This document shows, piece after piece, positions 33,436 to 44,749 of a stretch of DNA of 64,000 bases; the first letter of the stretch is position 1; every line of letters begins with the position of its first letter. Source of the DNA: Heterotrichella gracilis. Its lineage: Eukaryota > Sar > Xanthophyceae > Tribonematales > Xanthonemataceae. Below the pieces are notes generated by a model. The model was not told the origin of the DNA, ran no database searches, and saw nothing but the letters and a program-made list of their open reading frames with translations. A program made the position numbers and the translations under genes. The DNA lies in contig JAULBX010011100.1 of the NCBI GenBank assembly GCA_032358255.1, positions 124,001-188,000 on the forward strand, written 5' to 3'.

Positions 33436-35256
33436 TCATTGCGTGACAGCTGGCGCGGCTACCAATCCCAGCTGCAGCAGCTCGTCTGACCCCACTTGTT
33501 GGCTAAGCAGCATGCCGTGCTCCAGGATCTTCAGCCTCAGCTTCTGCGCCAGATCAGCATCTCCCCCCTTTTCACACGCCACCACCAGGGAGCTGCAAGT
33601 GGCCTGGGGCATCACCAGCCCCAGCTCCTGCAAGAAAAATGTACTGCACTCTAAAAAGGGAGTGATCATGCAGTCTTTTTTTAGGCTGACCTTGCACTAC
33701 GCATTTAAGCGGTGGTGCAGCTGCTGGATGCTCATCTAATCTGGCTGTACTTCTGGAATACATGTAAAACCTGGTGCACATATGGTGCAACCAGTGGCTG
33801 GCTGGCGCATGGTATGTGGGGCAGACTGCCACAGTGCAAAATAACAGTAATGCTGGAACTGATGCAAACAACTTTTTTTGCAACAGGCGCTTCGGTCAAG
33901 GAGCAATGCCCTGCTGTCCACCCCGCCCCCTGCCCTCACCTGCACCACCTCGAACACCTCCAGGGCGTCCGCCCACCGCCCGTGCTTGGTCAGCAGGCTC
34001 AGGAGTGAGGTCAGCGCGATGGCGTCCAGCTGGTAGTTGGCCTCCATGGCCCCCCGCATCAGCTTCATGCCCTCCTGCACCCGGCCGCAGGCATCAAACA
34101 CCGACATGAGGGCGCTGAGGGTCTGGCGGGTGGGCTCAGCGCCTGCCAGCTGCATGTCGATGAACAGCTCGAGGGCCATGCGCCACCTGCGCTGCTTGGC
34201 GGCGGTGGCAAGGACGAGGTTGTAGGTGGCAACCTGTATCGGGAAATTAAGATTCAGAAATTCCACAGACTGAAATTACGGATCCAATCATGGCACAACC
34301 AATGGTTGGATAGGGTACTAGGGACAGATAGGTAGGTAAGCCAAGGGCCACATGGGCTGACCTGTCTCACGACACCTCAGATAGCGCAAAATGGTATACC
34401 TAATGCCAAGACCGAATTGCGTGTGCATGCATGGCGGCGCATTGCTGACTGATTGGTCAAGCTGTCCTGCTGGAGTGCATGTGACAAAGTGCCCTACCTG
34501 TAGCGTGTAGCCATCTGCGTGGGCCGAGTCCATGGCCTCCACGCACTTTTGCAGCATGCCTTTCTTCTCGCACGCCGACACCACCGCGCTGTAGGCGATC
34601 AGGTCGGGCCGGATGCCCTCCGTGGTGACCATCTTGGTGTAGGACCTGAGCGCCAGGTCCAGCCTGTTGCCCCGCTCGCACGCTGAGATGATGGAGGAGT
34701 AGGTCACGGTGTTGGGCGCGCACTCGGGCGAGGTTTTGGCCGCCTGCTCCATCTCCGTGAGCACCTGCAGCGCCCGCTCCCACTGCCCGCCTGAGCTGAG
34801 CGCGCTGATGAGCGCGCTGTAGCTGATGGTGTTGAGCTTGATGCCGGGCGTGTCGCGCATCGCCGCAAACACCTCCTCCGCCTTCTGCCAGTCCCGTGAC
34901 CGCGCGCACAGCTGTAGCAGGCTGGTGAAGGCGGCTGCGCGTGGCTTGAAGGCGGCGCTCTTAATCACGCGTTTCACGTCGCCCGTGCCGGGGCTGGCAG
35001 CTGCGACCGCTTTTTTGAGCGAGTCCATGTCCCGGGGATCCCCAACAGGGGCGGGTGAGGGCTTGTGGTGCTGCATGGAGTGGCCGTGTGCGCTGGGGGC
35101 CATGCGCGCTGAGAAGGGCAGGCCGGTGATTGGCCAGCTGCCGGACGGGGTGAGCATGACCACTGGCGAGTTTGCGTAGGGCAGCATCGGGTAGGGCATG
35201 GTGTAGGCTGGTGAGTAAGGTGCTGTGCCCAGGTGGGTGGGGGGTTTCCTGAACAT
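33436..35256 (-). CDS. Pentatricopeptide repeat (PPR) protein, copy 1
   Basis: Three exons on the minus strand (35256-34498, 34233-33940, 33627-33436) join in phase 0 to 414 residues. The N-terminus is Pro-, Ser- and His-rich. From about residue 95 come P-class PPR-like helical repeats of about 35 residues: AAFTSLLQLCARSRDWQKAE, ISYSALISALSSGGQWERAL, VTYSSIISACERGNRLDLAL, IAYSAVVSACEKKGMLQKCV, ATYNLVLATAAKQRRWRMAL. PPR proteins bind organellar RNA and act in its processing, stability, editing or translation; the target cannot be read from the sequence. The ATG at 35256 is the first in the open exon, but an acceptor-like TTCAG overlaps it, so an upstream exon as in copy 2 is possible. The gene is a close paralogue of 40372-42424. 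Confidence 0.85.
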
Positions 35257-37079
35257 GGAAGCAAGGGGCGTTCAGGGCATGCGCTGTGGCTGTGATAAGG
35301 TTAAGTCGTGCAAACAGGCGCTGCCACAACGTCAAGATGGTGGGTGGGCTGCAACCTTGCAGGGTCAACATGCCTCAAGCACCTCGAGCTCTGTTTGAAT
35401 ATCTTGTTTAAGATGCAAAATGGAAGAGTGCGATGCGTGGGAAACGGTCCAGTCCATGGAACTGCCTCTCTGGAGCACTTACTTGGCGGCCATGAAGCCA
35501 TCAAGGACTTGACGCCACAGGTTGCGCCGCTTGGCCAACTGCACACCCAGTAACGCCCACGACTACATGTTCTGGGCTATCCAGCCGTGTGCACGCCAGT
35601 GCAAGTCTGCGCATCACGCCCTGGGATACACACACAGAGTCCGTTGATGGCAAGCACGGCAACGTGTCTCTTGCCTGATCCGGTTTGAACAGCTTTGTAC
35701 AAAACCCACGTTCCTGTGTCTCCTGACCTGTACATGGGCACAGACAAGATCGCCAGTAGAGGCCGGGGATGCAGTCGTGATGCGCTGCTGATGTTTTGCA
35801 GCGGTTTGCTTGTCAACAATACACAGCTATGATGGGGACGTGTATTAACGCCCACATGGTGCGGAAGCCATGTCTGCCCTTGATTTGTGTTGCTGCGGCA
35901 CTTGTCGCGACGACAAACGGCCGTGGTAACTTGAGTGAATATGTCAAAGTGCACTCACGCACACCTTCAGAACACGAGGAGACTTTATGCCTTGGGGTTC
36001 AAAGGTGTTGGTTGGCAACGATGCGGCCCACAGCTCACAGTTCATGCGTCCCTGTGCCCGCGGTTTGGCATAGCCCTCCAACAACTCATGACGAGGTACC
36101 AGGTTAATGACGGCATGCAAGTCGTCAGCTGCAGTCCGTATCTTCTACAAGCGTTTTAAAAGCATGTATGCCGATTAAAGTCAGCAGAACAGTGAGCAGT
36201 GGTGCACACAGTCTGTTGGGCTTGCACTGTCAGGCTGAGAACCTCGCACTTTAAAGGATATGTACGGGCGTTTCTTTCTTCAACGACGACCGTGTAGGTG
36301 TCTACTAGCTCGAGTCTTGCAGGCCTAAAACACTTCCAACGAGTTTTCGAGTAGTTTTGAGTCACATTGTGTGCAGCCAGCCATTCAGCTTCCGATATTG
36401 ATGCATGCATTCAGTGCGAGCGATGCATGCATGCATGTTGCTGGAGACCTATGAACTCCAGGTCAACCAGCAGCTGACGAGTGACAATTCCCCGTTTAAC
36501 TTCTGCATGTGGTGCCAACTAGCAAGGTGTCAGGTGGTCTGTGGACTGTGAAATCTGCGTAAAACACATTGTAATGCGATGCATGCATGCAAGGAAACAG
36601 GAAACGTTGCCCGTGGTGCATACAAGTACAAAATCTACGAAGTGGGCATTAGGGATGGTTACAGGAGGAAGCAACCCGGCTGTTTGAACAGCACAGGTGC
36701 GGTGTCTTGGCCTATAGAAGGCTTTGTTTACAGCATGCACCACGGCTTCCGACTTGCCTTCCGACAGACCTTCCCCCACGACTTCATTAGATGAGTCACA
36801 AACGGTGGCCATTGACGGTGTCGGTGGTTGCCCGCCGGCCATCAGTCAGGGGGAGATGTTATTTACTTCTCTGCTTTGGACGTCACCCATTGCCCAAAAC
36901 CAAACAGCAAAACCGTGCCCATAGGCAGACTTCGTTCATCAGTGTGATGATTGGAAACTGCTCGAAACAAGGGAGCCTGCACTGTAATGCTCACATGCCT
37001 CCGTCGGATTGCAACTGGACTGTTGAGGCGTTTTAAACGTCAGTAGCACGATACCTCTGTTCACTACCCAGTTGTCAAG
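35257..37079. other. Region without a supported gene between PPR copy 1 and SEM1
   Basis: It should hold the divergent promoters of the PPR gene (-) and SEM1 (+). TGCATGCA palindromes cluster near 36400-36430 and 36580. Open frames on both strands are short and without recognisable domains. Confidence 0.4.
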
Positions 37080-37397
37080 ATGAACCCCCCACAGACGCAA
37101 AACCTTACTGAGGACGACGAGTTCGAGGACTTTCCTCTGGAGGGTGCGTTTGATTGGGTTTCCAGCGATATGCATGCATATATGGGGATGCATGCATATG
37201 GTTTGCTTGCTGTGAAAACACAAAGAAGGCAGGTTGCTTTGTTGGACGGGAACTTCACTTATGTATTTTTGGCTTTTGTAGACTGGAACGAAGCTCAGGA
37301 GGACCCAAAGAACCAGACGCTCTGGGAAGACGACTGGGAGAACAACGCCATTGATGACGACTTTTTGAAGGAGCTGGGCAAGCAGATTCAGAAGTAG
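37080..37397 (+). CDS. SEM1: 26S proteasome regulatory subunit SEM1/DSS1
   Basis: Two exons (37080-37143 and 37282-37397) give a 59-residue, highly acidic protein. The family signature is clear: an acidic N-terminal half (EDDEFEDFPLEDW) and a Trp-containing acidic C-terminal half (LWEDDWENNAIDDDF), ending in a short basic-amphipathic helix (LKELGKQIQK). SEM1 (Rpn15, DSS1) sits in the proteasome lid. It is also found in the TREX-2 mRNA export complex and with BRCA2-type recombination factors. The length is slightly below the usual 70-90 residues. The intron is 138 nt, a multiple of three, without a stop, so its retention would give a 105-residue protein. The stop codon lies only 43 nt before the next gene's ATG, and no TGTAA lies between. 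Confidence 0.92.
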   Translation: MNPPQTQNLTEDDEFEDFPLEGAFDWVSSDMHAYMGMHAYGLLAVKTQRRQVALLDGNFTYVFLAFVDWNEAQEDPKNQTLWEDDWENNAIDDDFLKELGKQIQK

Positions 37398-37440
37398 CTT
37401 ACAAGGTTCAGCTGTATTGTCGCTGCTCCTGGTTTTGTGA

Positions 37441-39029
37441 ATGCCCAGCTTTTTGTATTACACATCAGTGCCGATGAGTGTCCAACAACTCATCTCAACC
37501 AAGGTCTCGCCATCCCCTAGAAAGTGCACTGTTGCTCCACCCCGGATACGATTCAATGTGATTGCCAAAGCCAGTGCGGTGGGCTTGGAGGTTCAAGGGG
37601 TGGCATATCGACATCCAGGTACTTTGCTTGAAATAAGGTTTTGCTGATGATTGATTCAGCCAATTCAAGAGTGTCCATTGAATTCTTGGCCGTCACACGT
37701 GCCCAGGAAGCCCCAAGGAAACCCTGAGCAACGTGCAGCTCTCCCTCGGTGCAAACCAGCTGGGCTTGGTTTCGGGCCGCAGTGGTTGTGGCAAAACAAC
37801 ATTGCTCCATGTCCTCTCTGGCCTGCTGGAACCCTCCTCTGGTGTCATTTCCATCACCAGTAAGTGTTTTAATTCCTGATTGGCAGCTCACACACTTACA
37901 AGCGAAAGCTCATTATTGTGGCAGTAGTCAGGCCTTCAAGATACACTGTCTGATGAGGTCACTACCACCACAGGCAAAGGTGGGCGTGCACAGCCGCACA
38001 CCGTCTCTGCGGCTGAGCGCTTGGCGCAGATGGGGCTGGTGTTCCAGTTCCCAGAGCGACACTTTGTTGGCAATGACATCCAGCAGGAGCTGACATTTGG
38101 TTGGCCGCAAGGCGCTGGGGATGCAGCCCTGTGGGAGCGGCAGCAGATGGCGATGCGTGTGCTGACTGCCCTGCTGGAGGTTGGGTTGCAGAACTTCTCC
38201 TTGTCAACACCGGTGTCTCACCTGTCAGATGGATACAAGCGGTGCGTGAAGAATACCATGCCAGCTGCCCATGTTCAAATGACCCACTGGGTGCTTGCGC
38301 TCATCTCAGTTGACTGAAATACTAGGCATCTGTGCAGGCGCCTAGCGCTGGCTGTACAGCTTGTGAGGCAGCCGGCTGTGCTGCTGCTTGACGAGCCACT
38401 GGCAGGGCTGGATTGGAAAGCTCGCGCTGGAGTGGTAGAGATCCTTGGTACGCAGAAGCATGTGGTTGTACTCGTCACCTGCGGCATTGTGCTGGCAAAT
38501 TGAGTGCATTTTATAGCCCATGTAACCCAGCACCATTGCAGCTGTTTAAGAATCACTGCATTCAATTTCAATCAATAAAGAGCTGCTCAACACCTTGGCA
38601 TGACACCTGTGCAACCTGCCTGTGCAGCCAGGATCAAGCGCGAGTGCACCGTTCTGGTTGTGTCACACGATTTGAAGGAGTTGGCACCACTGGTAAGCAA
38701 ATTGCCCAGCTGGTTGCTCACTGACATCTGCATACAGCTTGCAATATCTGTCAACATCTCATATTTCTACCAGCGTGGTGCTTTGTTGGCATTGGGTGTA
38801 CCACAGCGAGGTGTTTATTGTTTCCCAACCGCATTATGAGCCCGGGGTGGATGCTGTAGACTTTTGGCAATCTAAAAGTATGTGTGTTTTCAGGTGTGTT
38901 TAACAAATTTTGTCACAATCGCAGGTTGACCGCTGCTGGCAGATGACGCCGCAGGGTTTGCTGCAGGCTTCCACGCAGCAAGTGCTGCAAACCAAGGTGA
39001 GTTGCTTTCACAAACTTCCTGTCATATAG
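37441..39029 (+). CDS. ABCI11: ABCI11/NAP14-like plastid ABC ATPase (ECF-type transporter subunit)
   Basis: Six exons (37441-37618, 37707-37859, 37932-38241, 38338-38447, 38628-38692, 38925-39029) give 306 residues. The ATG at 37441 directly follows an in-frame TGA. Residues 1 to about 45 are Ser-, Arg- and Lys-rich, like a transit peptide. ABC motifs in order: Walker A GRSGCGKTT (83-91), Q-loop in VFQFPE, signature LSDGYKRR, Walker B VLLLDEPLAGLD, H-loop VVSHD. LDEPLAGLDWKAR and LSxGYKRRLALA resemble plant ABCI11 (NAP14), proposed to power an ECF-like transporter for a metal or cofactor in the chloroplast. The signature Gly is replaced (LSDGY for LSGGQ), as I recall for plant relatives. No transmembrane partner is encoded nearby. 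Confidence 0.88.
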
Positions 39030-40371
39030 GAGGCTGTTGGCTGTGCTGTCTGATGCTGGAAATGGGTATGTGACAGATGCAGCATCATGCGCCCTGGCAT
39101 CCCTGGGGTTTTGATCCTCCTGGCAGCTTACCTGCGCCATGTGGTACTTGGCTACGCAGGCTTGAGGCAAGTGCGGACAGAGCAGGCAACACTTGGGGTG
39201 TTGATGGCACAGAATCTGCTTTGGCAACAGCAGCAATTTAGACTGAAGAATGCTTGGCATGGGAATCTTGCACTGCCCTGCTAGGCCTTCATTTACTGCG
39301 TTGTCTTTGTCACACTCGGGTGTGCATGTGACAAATGTATAGCATTCGATGTTTGACCAGCCAGGACGACGCGGCATTTTAGGTGGCTTGTCAGTTGTCA
39401 GCTGCCAACTAGGGGGTTGAGCAGCATGATTGAGCGTGCGCTGTTCAAGCAAACACCAGATATTGGCCTCCCAGCCTGCAGTGTAACGCGTGATGGTGTC
39501 CTCGCAGATGAATCGTGAATCCTACGATGTATAATCCTTTCATGCACACAGCAATTTTTGGGAATGCGCATACAACTACTGCTGGTAAAGTGCTCGCCAA
39601 GGTCCTGATTGATTAATGGGCATAGATAAGTGACTGGCCATCGGTAGCAATACTATGCTTTTAGCAGGCTCACGATTCAATGACATTGGTCTGGGCAAGG
39701 CAGGACAATGGCAATGTTGGAATTGGAATTTGGCAGAAGATACACAGCTGCTGAACGAGCCACAGTGTGACCCCGGGACTCCCAAGTTCGTTGCAGACTG
39801 CACAGGGCGGGCATACACTGCTGGTAGTCCCTGCTAGCAGCTGTCCAAACCTGCCAGGCCTGACGCCACGCAATATGCAATAGTAGTACGTGGCCACTCA
39901 AAAAGCTCCCAGGGCTGGGTTTCAAAACAGGTGGACAGCAAGGTCATCCACATTCTACACTGCGCAGCGCTACAGGATGCCGTCGTTTGCCAACTTTTTA
40001 AGGGCCATCAAAACTCTCACAATTAGTCAAATACGTTGCTGACCCAGCATTTTGGGCTACAGGTCCTCAAATACATTGCTGCATGCACCCTTTCGGAACG
40101 CATTTGCCACGCCTCTTCAAAACTCCAGCTAGAGGCCACTGCCATGCCCCCCCATGCCCTGTCTGGTCCTGATTTCAAGGCCATGCCTTTGCTACCATCA
40201 AAACATAACAGTGTACAATTGCTGACCAATGATTGCAACCACAAAGTGTGTCACAATGTTAAAATAAAAAACCTTCATCACACTGTTTGCAGCAAGAAAC
40301 ATGCATGGCATCTTATCAGCTATATTGTGGTTACGCTACCATATACTGCTGGCCTGACATGGGCCCCCCTC
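39030..40371. other. Convergent intergenic region
   Basis: This lies between the ABC ATPase (+) and PPR copy 2 (-). A TGTAA near 39482 could end the ABC transcript. The long antisense frame at 38913-39452 has no domain and overlaps coding exon 6 of the ABC gene. Confidence 0.4.
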
Positions 40372-42424
40372 CTACGCCTCACGCACCTCCTCAGGAGACT
40401 GCTTAATGACCTGCACTGGCCCTGGTAGTCGTACTGGAGCCATCACTTCACCCAGCGCTGCGACGTCGACTGAATGCTGAGATGCCCATGACACCACAGC
40501 TTCACCAGAATCCTCCCCTCCAATACCAGGAGACTCCCCCCCACCGGTGCTCCCCAGCCCAGGCACCTTGTGAGGGGTGTCATGCCAGGGCCCACCCACC
40601 TCCACCATATCGCTGCCCTGGCCATGGTGCTGACCGCTCTGGAGGGCATCTGAGTGCTGCTGCTCAGCCTGCGCGCCACCCTGTGGCAGGACATAGCCCT
40701 CTGGCAGCACCCCCGCCTGCAGGAACGTGTGGGCAAACGCCACTGCCTGGTCCATGTTCCCACCCTGCACACAGGCCTGGACCAGCGCCTTGGCGGTGCC
40801 AGCTGTCGCCTTGATCCCCCGCTCCTGCATCCGCTGGTACACCCCCTGCGCCTTCTCCCACAGTCCATGCCGCGCCAGGAGCCCCAGGAGCGCATTGAAG
40901 GTCCCGATGTCGAGGAGATAGCTGGCTGCCAGGGCACTGCGCATGAGCTCCAGACCCTCCTGGACCCTATCGCTGGCGTCAAAAGCTGACATGAGGGTGT
41001 TGATGGTCTGGCGGGTGGGCTCCATGCCTGCCAGCTGCATGTTGATGAACACCTCCAGCGCCACCCGCCACTTTTTGCGCTTCCAAGCCACAGTCAGCAC
41101 TGAGTTGTAGGTTGCTGGCTGCAGCACAAGGGGAGGAATGGCGTCAGGGTAGCGCAAGGTGGTGTAGCGTTCAGTGCAGCACAAGAGGGGAGGTTGTCCA
41201 GCAGCCAGCTACCATGTCGAGTGCATGTGGCTAAGTACCCTTACCTGCAGCGCGTAGCCATCCCTGTGAGCCTGGTCCACCACCTCCAGGCACTTGTGCA
41301 GCAGCTGCTTCTTCTCGCAGGCGGTGATGATGGCGCTGTAGGCGATGAGGTCGGGGCGGATGTGCGGATGGGCAAACATCTTGTAGTAGAAGGATAGGGC
41401 CTGGTCCAGCCTGTCGCCCCGCTCACACGCTGATATGAGCGAGGAGTAGGTCACGGTGTTGGGGGCGCACTCTGGATCCTTGTATTTTTCCTGCTCCATC
41501 TCCTCCACCAGCTCCCGGGCCCGCTCCCACTTGCCCGCTGCACTCAAAGCTGAGGAGGGGGAAAATTGATGTCAGTGGAGGGGGAAAAACTGCATTTCTC
41601 TTTATAAAGAGCAGGGTTTTGTTTTCTGCTCCACAGCACTAGGAGGGAGAGGGGAAATTTTACCTCAAATGAATGCACTGTAGCTAACCCTGTATTAAAC
41701 GCGCCAAGCTCCAACCGTGCAAACGCGGGTTCGTTGCAAGCAGATGTTTGAACCCATTCATGGCATACCTGAGATGAGCGCGCTGTAGCTGATGGCGTTG
41801 ATGGCGACCTCGGGCGTGTCGCGCATGACCGCAAACACCTCCTCCGCCTTCTGCCAGTCCCGTGACCGCGCGCACAGCTGCAGCAGGCTGGTGAAGGCGG
41901 CTGCACGCGGCTTGAAGGTTGCGCTCTTGATGAGGCGCCTCACGTCACCCGTGCCGGGGCTGGCTGTGAGAATGGCAGCCTTAAGGGCATCCATGTCCTT
42001 GGGGTGGTCAGGGTCGGATGGAGGGGATTCCCTGACAGGATGGGGGCATGGGGGGGGCGCTGGTGGTGGCGGTGGCCCGGGTGGTGGTGCTGGAGGAAGG
42101 ATGGACTGCAGCGGGGCGGTGGGGCTGCCTGGCCAGGAACCCATGGGGACGATGAATGGCTGGTACTGGGATTGCCACATGGGTGGTGGCGGCAGGAGGA
42201 AGGTGGCCCCAGGGGAGTAGGGCGGGGAGCTCTGGGGATGCCGGAACGGCAAAAAGGGCCCTGCGAGGCAGAAAAGTCAGAGATCAAGCACCCTCTAAAG
42301 CTTGCACGAAGTTGGTGCTTGCAAGCACCAAGGGTTGTTACTGTCAGAGGCAAAATGGTTAGCAATACTCACATACAGGGTGACACTGTGGGCAACATGA
42401 TACCGCTGAAAATGCAGCAAGCAT
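40372..42424 (-). CDS. Pentatricopeptide repeat (PPR) protein, copy 2
   Basis: Four exons on the minus strand (42424-42373, 42260-41769, 41549-41245, 41118-40372) join in phase to 531 residues. Exon 1 is a 17-residue start (MLAAFSAVSC). A Pro-rich stretch (PPAPPPGPPPPPAPPP) follows, then PPR repeats nearly identical to copy 1: AAFTSLLQLCARSRDWQKAE, INAISYSALISALSAAGKWE, VTYSSLISACERGDRLDQAL, IAYSAIITACEKKQLLHKCL, ATYNSVLTVAWKRKKWRVAL, with two or three more near the end. The C-terminal 130 residues are Gly-, Gln- and His-rich and probably disordered. Against copy 1 it has an intron inside the ISYSALIS repeat and lacks the separate last exon. A role in organellar RNA metabolism is inferred from the family only. 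Confidence 0.87.
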
Positions 42425-44749
42425 GGGCAGGAAAAATAGTTGCACTAGCTTGCATTTGACTTTATTGCCTTTTGCAATTGTACCATGCAGCAACACCTTC
42501 ATGCACTATACAAATTGATGTACTTCCCCGATGCATACACTGACCACCATGGAACTCAACACTTACTTGGCCATTGTGGTTGCATTGTAACGTCCGGTTT
42601 GGCAGCCCCAGAGGAGGATAGACGCATGGGTGTTTGGCAGCTTGTGCCCCGTGGAGCAACGCCAACGGAAAGGATTCAACTGCTCTGCCAGCAGCAATGC
42701 TGTCCTTCTTGCAGATGGTTTGAAACGGTGCAGGCGCGAGCAATACGGATCTACAAGCAAATTTGTTGCTATGTAGAAAAGGTGTTCTAGGCTAGGTATT
42801 GCTGCTGAGAGACCAAGGGCTAGGTCAGGCTGATCAGGAGGAGCACGTAGAAAAAAATCAAGACAACTGGAAACAAATGCTGCAGTCCGATTTAGCGCAA
42901 AAACCCCTGCTGTAAAATGTTCGACAAAAACATGAATATCTGCACTGGGTACGGCTCCTGCTGAAACTTAAACAAATGCCCGTTTTAAATGTGAGGATCA
43001 AATACGCTGCACACTGGGTATTTCCTCTGTCAGGGCTCAGGCAGAAAGACCAAGCTGCTCCCCTCAGGGCTGATTCCAGGTTGCCGCACGTTGCCCTCTG
43101 TATTCCCTTCCTGCCAACGCGACAGTGGCACTTGCATCACTTGGCTCCCTCAGGGTGGTGGTGCGCACAATCAATGTCTGCGGTAAAGCACACTGCTTAG
43201 AAGGGTAAAAGGAAGCAAGTTGTTGACCAGGGTCACCCGCTTTCAGGTGCAATTGCGCGACAAGGGTCCATGCTGCATATTGCAATCTGTCAATGGCATG
43301 GGACTGCAGGTGATACCACAACTCCGGCATCCTGAACGTAGATCTTGGCATGGCCTTCCCCATGGAATGCAACTCTTATACATATAATAACTGCTGATCA
43401 CGGTGTGCAAGAACAAGCAAACGGGGAAGGCAAACAAGCAATACACGCTAGGTGAGTAGTTCTGTGCAGTAGTTGCAAGTCTATCCCTCAGGAAATCAAT
43501 CACCCTATTTACTTGTGAAAGCCACAGCATCAGGAAGGCGGCAGCGCTGCATGCACATGCAAATTTCCAATTTAATTATTGGCTGAGAAAATATCAAGCA
43601 TTTACATTTTGCCACCAAAAGTAGCTGCCAGGTAGGATGTTGATGGACTACAATCAACTGCCACAGCAAGATACCTCTGCAGGTGAACGTTCTGAGGAGG
43701 CTGAGGTCCCCTCCAAATCACTTCAGGACCTAATAGGCCTAGGGGGGTTGACACAAGTGCTGTTCTTCCTATTGCTGCAAGTGCCACGGTACCACCACTG
43801 GCTGACAGATCCCTTTCAAGCTGGCAGCGCAGAAGCTGTCCTGTCTTACTGCCCTCTTGCGGTTGGATGACAAACGCTTTTCATAATCTGTAGAGTAGTG
43901 TAACACTTGGGGACCTTTAAACCTTCTAGAAGTAAAAGCTTTGCAAGGCTATAGGGATGCAAACAACTTGCTCAAACAACGAGTTTCAAGGAGGCAGAGG
44001 GTCGGCTGTTCGGCGGAACTTGCGACGGTATTCGGGTCGCAGTTATCAGGCACAAGGTCAGGCTAGCCAAAATGGTCGCCGAGAAGGAAATGGTGACAAA
44101 AAACAGCCATGCGGAGACTGCCTTTTGGTGTCCAAAAGATCGCCGAGTTGTGTGGTGCCTTAGAAAGGAATTGCGCCCATGTGATTCCCATGGGACCCCT
44201 GGCAGCTGCGAAGAATTACCCTCGGGGCTTCTGCATACAACTACTTCATCCCTTCAGCTTCATGGCGTACCTGCAGGGTATTCAGTGACATCACATGCCC
44301 CACGCGACGGACGACCTTGGTGGGCGAAAACCCATAAACCTTTTGCGTAAACAGCTGGTAGAGCGCGTCGGAGTGAAAGCAAGTAACAGCATTGGTCGAA
44401 TGACGCTCAGCACTCTTCACTGAGTGCTTATATTTATCCCCACTATCGGCGCTTGAACGTGTTGCTCCTTCAATATTTGCTTTGGCTCAGGCTTGTGCAG
44501 AGGTTGCTGCGAAGCTATCCATAGGGAGCCCTGCTTTTGCTCGCTGTGGCCACTTTCAGCGGCTGAAAGCACGCCTTTTATCCTGCAGAGGTTAGAAGGG
44601 TCGAAAGTGTGAGGTTGGTCGACTCTAGTGCACTGGATATCTTACAGCTAGCTCACAAAAAATTGCTGCCCACCCAGCCAGTGGCGCACTTGGGCAGCTA
44701 CCACCTCCTATCAAGGTCAAGGGTCAGCTGTCACAGTCTACCTTCAAAA
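42425..44749. other. Region without a supported gene
   Basis: This lies between the divergent starts of PPR copy 2 (-) and the membrane-protein gene (+). Open frames at 42485-42790, 43637-43870 and 43957-44163 (+) have no recognisable domain. The one at 43637 ends in a donor-like CAGGTGAAC and could be an untranslated or alternative first exon of the next gene. Confidence 0.35.

Noticed and set aside
38913-39452. 179-codon antisense frame over the last ABC ATPase exon
   Set aside because: No domain, composition of a shadow frame, and it overlaps a well-supported coding exon on the other strand.
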